64,000 nt of DNA. It comes from Polytrichum commune (taxonomy: Eukaryota; Streptophyta; Polytrichopsida; Polytrichales; Polytrichaceae). This document shows positions 1 to 12,892 of the stretch, piece by piece. The notes under the pieces are model-generated. The model was given only the letters and a program-made list of their open reading frames with translations, ran no database searches and was not told the origin of the DNA. The stretch spans positions 45,908,440-45,972,439 of the forward strand of contig OX485807.1 in assembly GCA_950295325.1 (NCBI GenBank), read 5' to 3'. A program made the position numbers and the translations under genes. The stretch's first letter is position 1. Every line of letters begins with the position of its first letter.

Positions 1-193
1 CTTGGGCGAATGCCAGTACAATTCTGTGCGCCTGTATTCTGCATTGCACTTTGGAGAAGGATATGTTTTCGGTGGATGTGGAACTGAGTTGCATTACAGT
101 ATAGATTCTCAATACATCATCAGCACATTATTGCGTTGTGTGTCTTGAAAGCGGGCAGGGATATTTTGAGAGTAGTTTTGAAGTGCAGTCAAT

Positions 194-1090
194 ATGCCGG
201 CAGTAGATGTTACAACAGATGATTCAGGGTTCGACATGTCGAGCGCGCTCTCCGCTGCGATTCCTTACAAATGGGAAGCTGCACCTGGCAAACCGATTAC
301 CGAAGTTGCAGCACCTGTTGAGGAGCCTTGCAGAGTCCCTCTCCGTCCTCCTCCTGGTTGCTCAGGCGTCCGAAGGCCTTACAGCTTCGTAGAGCCTGTA
401 TTCGACGGGTTTGAACCAGAGGACGAACCCGTGAAGCCTGCCTCACCGCACATGGCCGAGAAGATTTTGAAGAAGTTGTTGAAGCTGAGGAAGAAATCTT
501 TGGTCGTTGCGGCTTGCTTTTCTCTCGAGAACCTCCGAGCAGTGACGCAACACAAGAAGCGTTTCGCACTTGAGGATGCATCTGAGAGGAGCTACGACTC
601 TGACGATGTGCGCAGCCACTCCATGGCCAGCACTTTCGACCAGCCGGATACGCCATCTTCTTCCACATGTTCTCTTGGTTCTTCATCTTGCGAATCATTA
701 AGCGATGCAAGTGGATATGCAATTCCTATTCAGTCCGGCTCTCATCAGCCAGGCTCCCAAATCATGGCCAACATGCTTCTGAATCTCTCCATGTCGGATG
801 ACGAAGATTGCAACGACGATGATGATGTTGATGAAACCGATGAATTTGAAGATCATCTGGCCGGACCTCGCGAATCTGCCTGGCACCAGAACGAAGAGGA
901 CGATTTGACGGAAGAAGAGTGGCAAGTGGTCCGATATGCACAAACACAAGGAAGAGCTTCCACCTTGGTCTCTACACTTGTGCGGCAAAGCTCAAAGGCG
1001 TCCACAGGGGACCATAGCTATAGATTGTTAACAATGAAAGGATCAACTTCCATCAATGCTAGATCCTGTTTACGAGAGCAATCGAGATGA
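194..1090 (+). CDS. DUF688-like plant-specific protein
   Basis: Single-exon 298-residue reading frame starting at the first ATG (AATATGCCG context) and ending in TGA. The N-terminal part has the pattern IPYKWEAAPGKP (about residues 23-34), followed by PLRPPPG (about 49-55). That spacing of a KWE..PGKP motif and a proline-rich LPPG-like motif is typical of the plant DUF688 group, whose biochemical role is unknown. A basic stretch (about residues 86-106, EKILKKLLKLRKKS) could be a nuclear localisation signal. The middle is serine-rich, followed by a strongly acidic run (DDEDCNDDDDVDETDEFED). No signal peptide or membrane segment is seen. Codon use is richer in GC than the flanking DNA, which supports a real gene. 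It stands alone with no close neighbour. Family assignment is moderately sure; function is unknown. Confidence 0.8.
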   Translation: MPAVDVTTDDSGFDMSSALSAAIPYKWEAAPGKPITEVAAPVEEPCRVPLRPPPGCSGVRRPYSFVEPVFDGFEPEDEPVKPASPHMAEKILKKLLKLRKKSLVVAACFSLENLRAVTQHKKRFALEDASERSYDSDDVRSHSMASTFDQPDTPSSSTCSLGSSSCESLSDASGYAIPIQSGSHQPGSQIMANMLLNLSMSDDEDCNDDDDVDETDEFEDHLAGPRESAWHQNEEDDLTEEEWQVVRYAQTQGRASTLVSTLVRQSSKASTGDHSYRLLTMKGSTSINARSCLREQSR

Positions 1091-4000
1091 GGAAAAATTT
1101 CCTTTACTTAGAGTACATTATTTTAGGATCAGGAAGGTAGGATATTAGTACACCATATTCACGAAGACCGCTCTTTATTGCGCCGGGTTTTTGTGGTGTT
1201 TTTTCTTCATGTGCGGTTGATTCTCAACTCTGAATGAGAGGGATTCCTGTGCTGGAATGTATCATATATCTTTTTACAACATCCAGTTGTATTTTGTCTC
1301 TATAAATTCATGCATCTCGACTTTCTCTGTCAAGTTTTGTAACATGGTATCTGAATCTCACACGTATTCTGAGGTTCGTGGTATTTAATGCTTTCTCCTC
1401 GACATGTTCCAATTGGAGAGAATCTGCTCTTCTCATCTGAGAGTTCTATGTTCATGTTCAGATATTGCAAAAAACAAATAGTCTATGCGCACTTCAAAGT
1501 CAATGTCAAATGCTCCGAGTCAAATGTATAAATGCAGGTCACATCCGACATATCACAATTCATTTCTCATCAGTTCTCTAAAGATATCATCAACATTTCC
1601 TAATGCAATTGTGTATTCGTCGAGGCTTTCGACAAATACAAGTTGAGTGTTATTTTCTTGTATGAAACAGGACTTGTCGATAACTTAAACCTTTCGAACT
1701 CCGAAGACATAGTGCTCATGAGCATATCTGTGGGACTTGCCGCAGATATGAACTTCCAATAACCAACCTCATCATAGATAAATAACCCATCAATGATCGC
1801 ACGTTACTCGGACACGGCAAAATCTTTCTCATCCATATATATATTCGTATCATCATGCGAGAAGCCATTGCAAAATCATCCCAAGTATGTTCCATTATCC
1901 TGTTTTCGCATGTAATTTATTCACATCATTATCAGTTTTCCTGCAACTTATACCGACTGCGTTAGCGAATGATAAGCTTCCATTTTACCTCATACTCAAT
2001 GCATTGTGATTGTACCAAACGAGTGCCTGCCCCAACTAAACACGTAGAACGATCAAATCCAGAGTAGGTTGACTTGCATTATTAGTATGCTCATCGTGTC
2101 ACCATTTTCAGCACTCCGTCTTTGTAGGATGGAGGCAGGTCGGAGGAGCAGCGTGTTGTCGAGTAGCGTCGGCGATGCGCTTGTCTCCTTCTTCAGCCAT
2201 AGCCGCTAAGATAGCGCGAAAGATCAATTTCACCTTTCTGCATACAACTGGCACCAACTCATCTCACTCTGCCTCACCGTCGCTGTTTCTCCATCGCTGT
2301 AATTGTGTCGACATAATCAACTTCAACCACAAAGAAAGGGAAACAGAAGGCGACATTGCTATAACACCAATTCAGAATGTGGTGCTTGAGCAATTTTCAG
2401 TGGAATCCGGCTTGCAATTTCACACCAAATTATCCAACTTGCATGAAATTGTCATTCTTTCAAGCGATTCGACCCCTGCGCTTGAGAAGATTGAAGACCT
2501 AGCCTAGTAATGGTCGTCAAAGGCCGCCATGCTCACAGAAAACTGTCACACCATACAATCTTGAAACATGAGAAATCCAAGTTTTCACACTACAATCCCA
2601 CAACAAAGAAGCTATCAATAACCAAGTTTTCCAATGATTTTTTAAACCAAGGTTTTGGAAGTATTTGAGTAGATCTAGGGCCCAGGCTTCTTAGAAATCC
2701 GAGAATTGTCCATGACAAATATTTTGGTTGTTTTGTTTCTATGAGTGCATCATTCTTCTTGTTGACAAGAGATGTCTCCACAAACAAACAACCCACACTA
2801 ATATGTGCAATTAGGTGGCCTTCGCAAATAGGTTGCCTCATTACCCATGCAAATTACCTTGGATCAAAACCAGATTATGAAATCTAATGACTTTGTTGAT
2901 CATCCAAATAACCACCACTTTAAAAAAATAAAAATAAAAATGTTGTATTCTGTGATTGTGGTAGTATTTACTCAAAATAATGTGGAATGTCAATAAATTA
3001 GCATGGGGTAACCTAGTTATTGCACATATTAGTGTTTCTTTGTATGGGCAAACTTGTCTATGGAATGTCTTGGCATTGACTTCATTGTTAATATCGGTTG
3101 CATCACCCATACTTAACCCTTAAAAGTCCCCAAGGCTCCAAAGGGAGTTTGGAGACAACAAAACGAAAGTCTTTTGTTGTTAGCTTCATTTATAGTTAGT
3201 TCTTAGAAAAGAAACCCTTTGTGGATATAGCTTCATTCTTTCAGTGAGCTTCACCATTTAATTAAATACATTGAAAATAGGGTGCATATACAACAAATTA
3301 CTATGTGTAATATAGTGTACAATTCTATGCTTTGTATAGTATTTCTAGCCAACATTTCTACACATGATTGTATTGGTATCTCTAGTCCTTCAAACTTCAA
3401 TTTACACATGTTACTTTGAGCCTTGGGTACAATTTCATCATATAACATCTGGGTGTGAATTGTTTATGAATATCTACAATTGGAATCTTATACATGGATT
3501 TAGGCCATGACAAGATGTTAAATTTAAATCTTAACTATATGAGTGTATTTTTTGGGTACATGTAACAACTAATGTTTTTGTATGAACAATATTTGAGCAT
3601 TGAAAGTCACCCATCTAAAGATATCTCTTGAATAAACACATGGTGGCCTTCAAGGGTTAAGAACTTTTTACACCTAATCCCCCCTATAGTAGTACATGCA
3701 CAAGGGGAGAATCAAATGCATGCAAATGACATACATCTCACCTCAGCCCACCTCTAATCCTCGAAGACATTATGGTTTTTGCAACGCTCCGCCCCGGCAG
3801 CAGCTTCCCTTGTTCGGAGAGAAGAGAGCCAGAAAATGGCCTCCCTCAAGCTTCCAGGGACCCCCGCCACTCCTGGATCCGAGAATTGAGCCTTGATCCA
3901 CACAAGCAGAGGCCTTCCCCATCCCAAACCAAACCATAGCCCACTCCAAAACGAACAATTAATGTTGGCCTAAACCAATTATGCCCCTTCCTAGCTTAAA

Positions 4001-4594
4001 CTCTACCTAAAAACGACTTCACTCTGTTTTGGTCTTTCTCTTTTCATCACACTTGGACTCGCAACTCAAATTCAACTATAACTAACTAAATTCACTTCAA
4101 CCCCATCCATTTTTAAACTAACACAACTAACTGCCAATTCTAATGTTTGACCATAATTTTAAGTTATATTGAAATGTGGGCACATAATTGGGCTCACAAT
4201 TGTGCTTAGGCAGGTGCACCGAATTTGGTCCAATTAAAATGAACTCACTGCCATATTATTGTTTAGGATATTAGAATGAGGCGAATGATTGTAATGATTG
4301 TATGTACTGACATGATTGCATGTACTTATATAAAGATGTTTTTAGAGTTTTTCCCCTTACCCATGATCCAATTGTCAGTTTTATTCCAAAATAAAGTGAA
4401 ATAACTTTGTGTTTTCCCTGATAAACCTTATTTGAAACACCTAGGTGATATATAAGTCACCTTTTGAGTCTTCTCTATGTGTTACCCTGGGTTTATTCGT
4501 TACCAAAACCTAGACTACACTCCCATCATCATCTGCTCACACACTGGCACATACGGTTAGACTATTCAATCATCTATCAATGTTTCTAATTACT
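1091..4594. other. Intergenic DNA, no supported gene
   Basis: AT-rich sequence with only short, unconvincing open frames. The first 250 bases presumably hold the 3' UTR of the DUF688-like gene. A small GC-richer patch near 3,770-3,900 has frames on both strands but no recognisable domain. The stretch at 4,230-4,560 has a TATATAAAG (about 4,327) and promoter-like or LTR-like composition, but I could not find a paired copy. It adjoins the 3' end of the kinase-NB-ARC-LRR gene. Confidence 0.5.
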
Positions 4595-7500
4595 TTACAA
4601 AAGGATTCTCAAAGACCTCAAGTTCCCCAATTCTTCCCATATCGTTGTCAAGCTCGTGCACCCTCTCAAATCCAGGGTTGTCAAAGAACTCAAGTTCCCC
4701 AATCCCTCCGGTATCGTTGTCAAACTCTCACACTCTTGCAAATTAAGGCTTGTCAAAGAACATAAGTTTCCCAATTCCTCCGGTATCATTGTCAAACTCG
4801 TACACCACCTCAAATTAAGGGTTGTCAAAGAACTCAAGTTCCCCAATCCCTCCGGTATCGTTGTCAAGCTCGTGCACCCTCTCAAATCCAGAGTTGTCAA
4901 AGAACTCAAGTTCCCCAATCCCTCCGGTATCGTTGTCAAGCTCGTACACCCTCTCAAATCCAAGGTTTTCAAGGAACTCAAGTTCCCCAATCCCTCCGGT
5001 ATCGTTGTCAAACTCTCACACTCGTACAAATTAAGGCTTGTCAAATAACATAAGTTTCCCAATTCCTCTGGTATCATTGTCAAACTCGTACACCACCTCA
5101 AATTAAGGGTTGTCAAGGAACTCAAGTTCCCCAATCCCTCCGGTATCGTTGTCAAGTGCATACACCCTTCCAAATCAAGTGTTGTCAAAGAACTCAAGCT
5201 CCCCAATCCCTCTGGTATCGTTGTCAAGCGCATACAACCTTCCAGATCAAATTTTGTCAGAGAACTCAAGTCCCCCAATCCCTCCGGTATTGTTGTCAAG
5301 CTCGTACACCACCTCAAATTAAGGGTTTCCAAGGAACTCAAGTTCCCCAATCCCTCCGGTATCGTTGTCAAGCTCGTACACCCTCTCAAATCCAAGGTTT
5401 TCAAGGAACTCAAGTTCCCCAATCCCTCCGGTATCGTTGTCAAACTCTCACACTCGTACAAATTAAGGCTTGTCAAATAACATAAGTTTCCCAATTCCTC
5501 TGGTATCATTGTCAAACTCGTACACCACCTCAAATCAAGGGTTGTCAAGGAACTCAAGTTCCCCAATCCCTCCGGTATCGTTGTCAAGCTCGTACACCAC
5601 CTCAAATTAAGGGTTGTCAAAGAATTCAAATTCCTCAATCCCTCCGGTATCATTGTCAAGCTCTTACACCACCTCAAATTAAGTTTTGTCAAAGAAGTCA
5701 AGTTCCCCAATCCCTCCGGTATCGTTGTCAAGCTCGTGCACCCTCTCAAATTAAGGGTTGTCAAAGAACTCAAGTTCCCCAATCCCTCCGGTATCGTTGT
5801 CAAGCTCGTACAGTACCTTATATTAAGGGTTCTCAAAGAAGTCAAGTTCCCCAATCCCTCCGATATCGTTGTCAAGCTCTCACACCACTGCAAATACATG
5901 GTTGTCAAAGAACTCAAGTTCCCCAATCCTTCCTGTATCGTTGTCAAGCTCTTACACTTGTCCAATTGAAGGGTTGTCAAAGAACTCAAGTTCCCCAATC
6001 CCTCCGGTATCGTTGTCAAGCACGTATACCCTTCCAGATCAAGTGTTGTCAAAGAACTCAAGTTTCCCAATCCCTCTAGTATCATTCTCAAGCGCATACA
6101 CCTTTCCAAATCAAGTGTTGTCAAAGAACTCAAGTTCCCCAATCCCTCCCGTATCGTTGTCAAGCTCTCACACCCGTTCAAATCCAGGATTGTCAAAGAA
6201 GTCAAGTTCCCCAATCCCTCCGGTATCGTTGTCAACCGTGTATACCCTTCCAAATCAAGTGTTGTCAAAGAACTCAAGTTTCCTAATCCCTCCATTATCA
6301 TTTTCAAGCGCGTACACCCTTCTAGATCAAGTGTTGTAAAAGAACTCAAGTTCCCCAATCCCTCCGGTATCGTTATCAAGCTCCCACACCACCTCAAATC
6401 AAGGTTTGTCAAAGAACTCAAGTTCCCCAATCCCTCCAGTATTGTTGTCAAGCTCTCACACCCCTGCAAATCCAAGGTTGTCAAAGAAGTCAAGTTTCCC
6501 AATCCCTCCGGTATCGTTGTCAAGCTCTCACACCCCTGCAAATCCAAGGTTGTCAAAGAAGTCAAGTTTCCCAATCCCTCCGGTATCGTTGTCAAGCTCT
6601 CACACCACCTCAAATTAAGGGTTGTCAAAGAAGTCAAGTTCCCCAATCCCTCCGGTATCGTTGTCAAGCTCAAGCACCCTCTCAATTTAAGGGTTGTCAA
6701 AGAACACAAGTTCCCCAATCCTTCTGGTATCGTTGTCAAGCTCCCACACCTATGCAAATCCAAGATTGTCAAAGAAGTCAAGTTCCCCAATCCCTCCGGT
6801 ATCGTTGTCAAGCTCGTGCACCCTCTCAAATTAAGGGTTGTCAAAGAAATCAAGTTCCCCAATCCCTCCGGTATCATTGTCAAGCTCTCACACCTGAGCA
6901 AATCCAGGATTGTCAAAGAAGTCAAGTTCCCCAATCCCTCTGGTATCGTTGTCAAGCTCTTACAACACCTCATATTAAGGGTTGACAAAGAACTCAAGTT
7001 CCCCAATCCCTCCGATATCGTTGTCAAGCTCTCACACCCTTCCAAATCAAGTGTTGTCAAAAAACTCAAGTTCCCCAATCCCTCCGGTATTGTTGTCAAG
7101 CGCATACACCCTTCCAGATCAAGTGTTGTCAAAGAACTCAAGTTCCCCAATCCCTCCGGTATCGTTGTCAAGCTCTCACACCTCCGTAAATCCAGGATTG
7201 TCAAAGAAATCAAGTTCTCCAATCCCTTCGGTATCGTTGTTAAGCTCGTACAACACCTCATATTAAGGGTTGTCAAAGAACTCAAATTCCCCAATCCCTT
7301 TGGTATTGTTGTCAAGCGTGTACATCCTTCTAGATCAAGGGTTGTCAAAGAACTCAAGTTCCCCAATCCCTCCCGTATCGTTGTCAAGCTCTCACACCCG
7401 TGCAAATCCAGGATTGTCAAAGAAGTCAAGTTCCCCAATCCTTCTGGTATCGTTGTCAAGCTCGTACACCACCTCAAATTAAGGGTTGTCAAGAAACTCA

Positions 7501-10500
7501 AGTTCCCCAATCCCTCCGGTATCGTTGTCAAGCTCGTACAACACCTCAAATCAAGGGTTGTCAAAGAACTCAAGTTCCCCAATCCCTCCGGTATCGTTAT
7601 CAATCTCTGACAATATTGTAGATCAACTTCCATTAAAGTGGTGATTGAAAAAATTTCCTTTGGTATTAGATTCAAGAATGAACATCCTCGCAATTGCAAT
7701 ACTTGTAATTTTACAAAACGTTTCCAAAGATGTGCGTTTGTTAATAGATCTTCACAAGTCCTCAAACTCATCTCACTCCAAGCATATGATGGTATGTCTA
7801 TCATAAAACATTTCAAATTGAAAGAGCGTGCAGCAAGTGAACAAATGCAGTGTATGTTATTGATGATATTTGAGATCTCCATGTCTTTGCTGTCAAATCT
7901 CAATAGGCGAAGATAGCTCAGACCATCATAGTGAGATAGGATGTGGCTTATTCCATCGCCAAAATAAAAACAACCTTGAAGTTTTCCCACACCCTGTTTT
8001 TGAGAATACATAAAAGTATTAGCATATTGTACTTGTGTAGATTTTTCTAAGTATTAGTACATGACATGAGTTTGTGCTAAGCATCTATAACATGCTAACA
8101 TTTTATCAAATATCCACCCGAAATGTCAGTTTCAATTGAAGTTTTTTCATCGAGCCAAATGTTTGAAGAGATCATTTGCAATTATAATACATAAGAAAAT
8201 GTCCCAATATAGCCAATATTAGTAAAATACCAAGCAACTTGTAAGTCCGTTTGCGTTCCAAATTCGAGTACCGACATGTTCTTTCTCAGCAATCATTTGT
8301 CCCGTGGCACGTAGGTGGTCGTGCATTTGCAAAATTTCATCACCGTCATCATCAATTTCTATGGTTACCAATGCCCGATTGACCAAATTCTCCAATGCGG
8401 AAATTGGAGGGATGTTGTTATCGGTCCATATGCGTAGGGCACTTTCTTTCGACATGCCACTAGGATACACATCTCCACCGAAGAAGCAAGCTATGTCCAA
8501 AAACATATTTTTTTCTTCTTGAGTTAAACCATCATCGAAGCTTGCTCTCAAGGTATTCCATATCTCATCATCCTCCCCATCCAAATTTCTTCCCCTTTTC
8601 ATCCTTTGCAATACACGTTCCCAACTTCGCAACTTTCCTTTTCCACGTAAGTATGCCCCCACCACTTTCAAACTCAAAGGCAAGCCCTTGCAAGCTTCAA
8701 CAATCATGTCATGTATATCATTCAATTGTGGTGATAAATGAGATGTTTCCCAAGAAGAATGAATGTTGAAGAGAGTTTTTGCTGCATCATCACCTAACTT
8801 GCTCACATCAAATTTTGTGCCGCTTGCCCTCACACGATGTCTAATTGCACCCCAATCACGAGTTGTTATAATAAGTGTGGAGCCCTTGCTCCGATCTAAA
8901 ACGACCTTTGGTATAATATCATCCACTTGAGCTTCATCCTTAACATCGTCCAAGATCAAAAGGACTTTCTTTTTTTCCGACAATTCTTCCATCAATTTGT
9001 GCGCATGCAATAAATCCCGGGCTCCTTCGTCCACACCAGATTTTGATAAAATTTCACGTAGAATATCAAGTGGACTCCTACGTTTTGATTGCCCGACAAA
9101 GCATGACGCATCATATGTGGACCTCACATCATCAAATACGGCCTTCGCCAATGTGGTCTTCCCTATTCCACCCATACCGACAAAACCCAAGGTATTCACA
9201 TCTCTGAGGTGATCTTTCACTCCTACAAGCTTGTTCTCGAGACCAACCACCGTTGGATCATCGAGTAATATTCTATCAAACACCTATTTGTACAACATAT
9301 AAATATGTCAATAAACAATGTTATACCTTAACACCAAAAATGCATGTTGAACTTCAAACATGCACAATAACAAATCAAAGCAATTAATAAATTGAGAGTA
9401 ACTTGAATAGTGAGCGCATTGTAATGGAAGTGGCATTTACCTTCTCACTACCGTGAGTTATTTCTTCTTTGCAACCTTCCAGTGTTGTTGACATCTTTTG
9501 GAAAAGGCTCCTAACTCCATAAAATTGCGGAACCATATCATTCAAAGATGTTCCCTTCATGAACATTTTCTTCAAGCCTACAAGTCTCTTGCAAATATTA
9601 GAGAACGTTGGCCTTTGTAAAGGATCCTCCCTCCAACATTCCTCGATCAATTTGGTAAGCTCCCCACAATTGATAGGTAGCTTCGGCCTTTCACCCTTCT
9701 TTATTTTTTGAAGAATTTCTTTCATACTATGTGTGCGATGAAATGGTACCTTCTGGGAAAGGATTTCCGAACATGTCATAGCAAAAGACCATACATCTGC
9801 TTGGAAAGGGCATGCCATACAAGCTAGGCTTTTGTCCATTTCCTCAAGTGCCATATACCTTGGTGTACCAACAATAAAATTATCCTTGCATGTTTGTGGT
9901 TTGCTTTGAACTTCCAATTTGGAAGTGCCATAGTCGATCAATTTGACATTAAAATGGTAAGGATTTGTATCCTTTGCGCCATCAATGGTCATGGAGCTCA
10001 AAAGCACATTGTCTGGCTTTAAGTCAAGATGGGCAACATGCATGTCATGAAGATACCACATGCCTCTTCCAATTTGAAGCATAACATCAATTGCAACAAT
10101 GTATGGTAAGAATGTCTTATTGTGCTTCTCCAACATTTTTGTCAAACTCGTGTCCATCAACTCCGTCACCAAATGTAACTCCTTATGTTCTTCGTCTATT
10201 CCACAACAAAAGTATTTGATGAGGTTTGGGTGGCTCAAGCCTGCCAAAATCCCAACTTCTTTGCGAATACCAGAACAATCTTCTGGAATCTTCACCGTTT
10301 TTGTTGCACTTGATATTCCCAACCATTTTGATTTGTACACTGATCCTAAAGCACCAACACCCACTCGTTCTTCGAGCTCAGGTTTTGGAAAGTCTTTAGG
10401 TATTTCCAAAGCATCCAATTCTCCGCCTTCCACTTGTTGCAAGTCAAATTTCAATCTCTTCAACAAATGCTTTGCTAATCTATATTCTTTGGAGTCCTCA

Positions 10501-11081
10501 AGCACACTTTCAAGTTTGTTATGCAAGTCTTGTTCATCGCCTTCAACTTCCTTCAAAGTAGCCACATTCAAATCCTTACACATTCTGTAGTTTTGTGGAT
10601 TTGGATGGTTTGTCAAGTATATCTCATGCACTGCCTCCCAACAACACTCCAAATCAAACACGAGTTCCCGAAAGGCTTCTTTGTTGTTTAATTGGAAAAG
10701 AGTTGCACGACACCAATCTCCACTCCCACATTCATACACCAATGCTCCCCCTTTTTGAATGATATGATGTAACTCCATCACCACAACCCTAATTTTGATG
10801 GATTGCTTGATGGATGTTATCATCTCAATAATACTATCCATGGTTGTAGAGAGCTTGGTCACAAGATTTGTGCATTGTTGTTTATTCAACACATCATCTC
10901 GTCGGAGAATAATTTGCATTTTGATCATTTCTTTTGCTTTCCATTGCAAAAATTCTAAAAACTCACATTGATGTGGTGCCCCTTTGTGAACAAGTGTCAA
11001 GAAGTATATGAAGCAAATGATGATGTACCGCCACAACATTGACAGTTGCTTCACCAATAATTGCCACAGCTCGATGGCCAT
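4595..11081 (-). CDS. Protein kinase-NB-ARC-LRR (PNL-type) immune receptor
   Basis: Three-exon model: exon 1 11,081-9,441, exon 2 9,283-8,231, exon 3 7,993-4,595, all joined in phase 0 at GT/AG sites, giving about 2,030 residues. Exon 1 starts with a hydrophobic segment (about residues 12-31) and carries a Ser/Thr-kinase-like domain: GVGALGSVYK (241-250), likely Lys264 in TVKI, HLDLKPDN (351-358, non-RD) and DYG in place of DFG (384-386). Exon 2 is an NB-ARC ATPase: P-loop GMGGIGKTT, kinase-2 KVLLILDDV, RNBS-B STLIITTRD, GLPLSL, FLDIACFF and MHD (QMHDHL). Exon 3 is almost wholly LRR. In mosses such kinase-NB-LRR proteins are regarded as intracellular immune receptors. All motifs look intact, so it may be functional. 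It ends directly after a partial LRR with no extra C-terminal domain. The exact exon 2/3 boundary is the least certain part. Confidence 0.9.
4597..7612 (-). repeat. Tandem 72-bp LRR-coding repeat array, about 42 units
   Basis: Within the last exon of the receptor gene a 72-bp unit coding 24 residues (consensus SLTTLDLRGCTSLTTIPEGL then GNLS) repeats about 42 times without interruption. Most units differ at only a few positions (LR.C, LE.C, TIP, TIR, MIP). Larger blocks also repeat: the run LYECESLTTIPEGL followed by two further units appears at least twice almost unchanged. This indicates recent unequal exchange or gene conversion. Because the unit length is a multiple of three, copy-number change keeps the frame. 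Confidence 0.92.
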
Positions 11082-12154
11082 GACGGAATTAAACCTACAT
11101 TTTACATCAATTTTGCCAACATTTCAATCTATGACTTTTGTAACATATACAAAAGCCATACTCCCAATTCTACTTAGTAGAAACATTTATTTTAAACACC
11201 TCTCCAATTCACAGTCGAAAAACTCATTCTAATTGAGAATCCTTGATCTAGGTGAAGCCCTAAAATTTCAAAAAAAGATGGATAATGGGCCAATAGAAAA
11301 GAAGCCCTCAAAGAGCATGTTTCATTTGTTCTCCTAGTCTAATTGTGTTTGTAATTAACTCTCTATTCTTTCTAATCCTCCCAACATTAATAATAGGGCC
11401 ACATGTTTTTGTGTGAGCTCCCATGCAATTCAAAAACTCATGGTATGCACCACTAATCATTAACAATGACTAACATAGGAAATCCAATGAGTAACATAGG
11501 CAACCTCCTCATACAAGCCATAAAACATAGTATTAAGAACAACAAACTTAGATCCTATTTTCATCTACCATGGTGAAGTTACAAGACTCAAGTATTTTGC
11601 AAGCACAAAATGCAAGGATTGCATAAAAGAAAATTCAAACAATAAGCCAGATATGTTGATTTCAATACCCATTGCATTATTGATTCTTATCATAGAGGAT
11701 GCCTTATAGAGTTCCATGGAAGAAACTAGCAAACAAGTTGATATACATGCGGCTTAGTCTAATGAATTTGGTTGCATTTGCTTATATTTTTTTGAACAAT
11801 ACTATGTCAAGTAAAATAGAAATGGAAAAGCAAAAGTTCATATCTTGGGGACTTCAAAGAACATTAATCCAAATGTTTGATTTAAGGACAAGGTTATGGA
11901 CAAAAAGTCATTGAAATTGATTGGTTTTCACCGCTGAGGAGCCAAAAAGCATGCAAAGTCGAGGATGTTTACAAATTATCCATAAGCATTACTGAATGAG
12001 CCTCATACGATTCATCAACCAATACTATGCATCCCAATCATCAAGCATCCTATATCCACCTAACATATTTCAAGTCCTTGACCCTTATTATCATAACCCT
12101 ATAAACTTATGTTTCTGTTGTATCCACAACTATATTATGCCTCGAAATAATATG
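11082..12154. other. Upstream region of receptor gene, no gene seen
   Basis: AT-rich DNA 5' of the receptor start codon (ATG at 11,081, - strand). It should contain the receptor promoter, but no convincing TATA box or other element could be fixed. Short open frames here (for example 11,699-11,914 +) have no recognisable features. Confidence 0.4.
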
Positions 12155-12881
12155 CGGGTAGGGCACTCATAAATGTATTTAATAACCCATATGCGACGAA
12201 GGGTATTTATCATGGGGCTATTTATCTAAGAAATTGGAATTCTTTACACCCTATCAGTACAAATAAATCTAAATTTTGTCATTTTAGATGACCCTATTTG
12301 TATTTATAAAGTCGCAAGTGAACTAGTTTCTAGTACCCTATGTTCCTTATAATTTTTATATTTGACCCCATGAATGACAAATCATAGGACTCTTGAAAGT
12401 TTGTAGTGAAAATTCAATAAACCATGTCTAGACTGAAGACATCAAACAATGTACCAAAACATAAATACCAAATCATGCCTCACAAGCAGCGCTGCATTGG
12501 CACAAGCAACCCTAGGCAAAAATCAAAGATACAACGCACAAAGCAAAGAACACCAAAACCCTCGTCATCCAAATTTTTCATTCGGGAATTTGGATTGAAA
12601 ATGGATAGTTTTTCATCCATTGGCCATCATAAAATGCATTGTATACCTCTGCCTCAATATTTTTTTTCTCTACCTACTATTCCCAATCTTATTTTAGATT
12701 GAAATAATTAGATAAATTGATGCATTATATGGTACCCTTATTTTTTTATACACACAACTTTTTAATTGAAGAGGTTCTTCATTATATCAAAGAATTGTAT
12801 AAATTTTCTCACAAATGAATAAAAAATACCTTACATTCTTTCTCACATGGTTTAATAAATTTTCACGAGTGCCCTACCCGG
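12155..12881. mobile_element. Non-autonomous MULE-like element
   Basis: The left end CGGGTAGGGCACTC (12,155) is matched inverted by GAGTGCCCTACCCGG ending at 12,881; similarity continues imperfectly for about 40 bp. The element is flanked by a perfect 11-bp direct repeat GAAATAATATG (12,144-12,154 and 12,882-12,892). Target duplications of 9-11 bp are characteristic of Mutator-like elements. The interior has no transposase; the 92-codon frame at 12,424-12,702 has no recognisable domain. The TIR ends differ by one base, so the duplication could be counted slightly shorter. Confidence 0.75.
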
Positions 12882-12892
12882 GAAATAATATG

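Noticed and set aside
2175-2507. 110-codon frame downstream of the DUF688-like gene
   Set aside because: No recognisable motif, codon bias or partner exon.
4580-7621. Many overlapping + strand frames across the receptor's last exon (KFPNPSGIVVKL and SSSPIPPVSLSSS repeats)
   Set aside because: They are the antisense reading of the 72-bp LRR repeat; the minus strand has the intact LRR protein with splice sites and domains.
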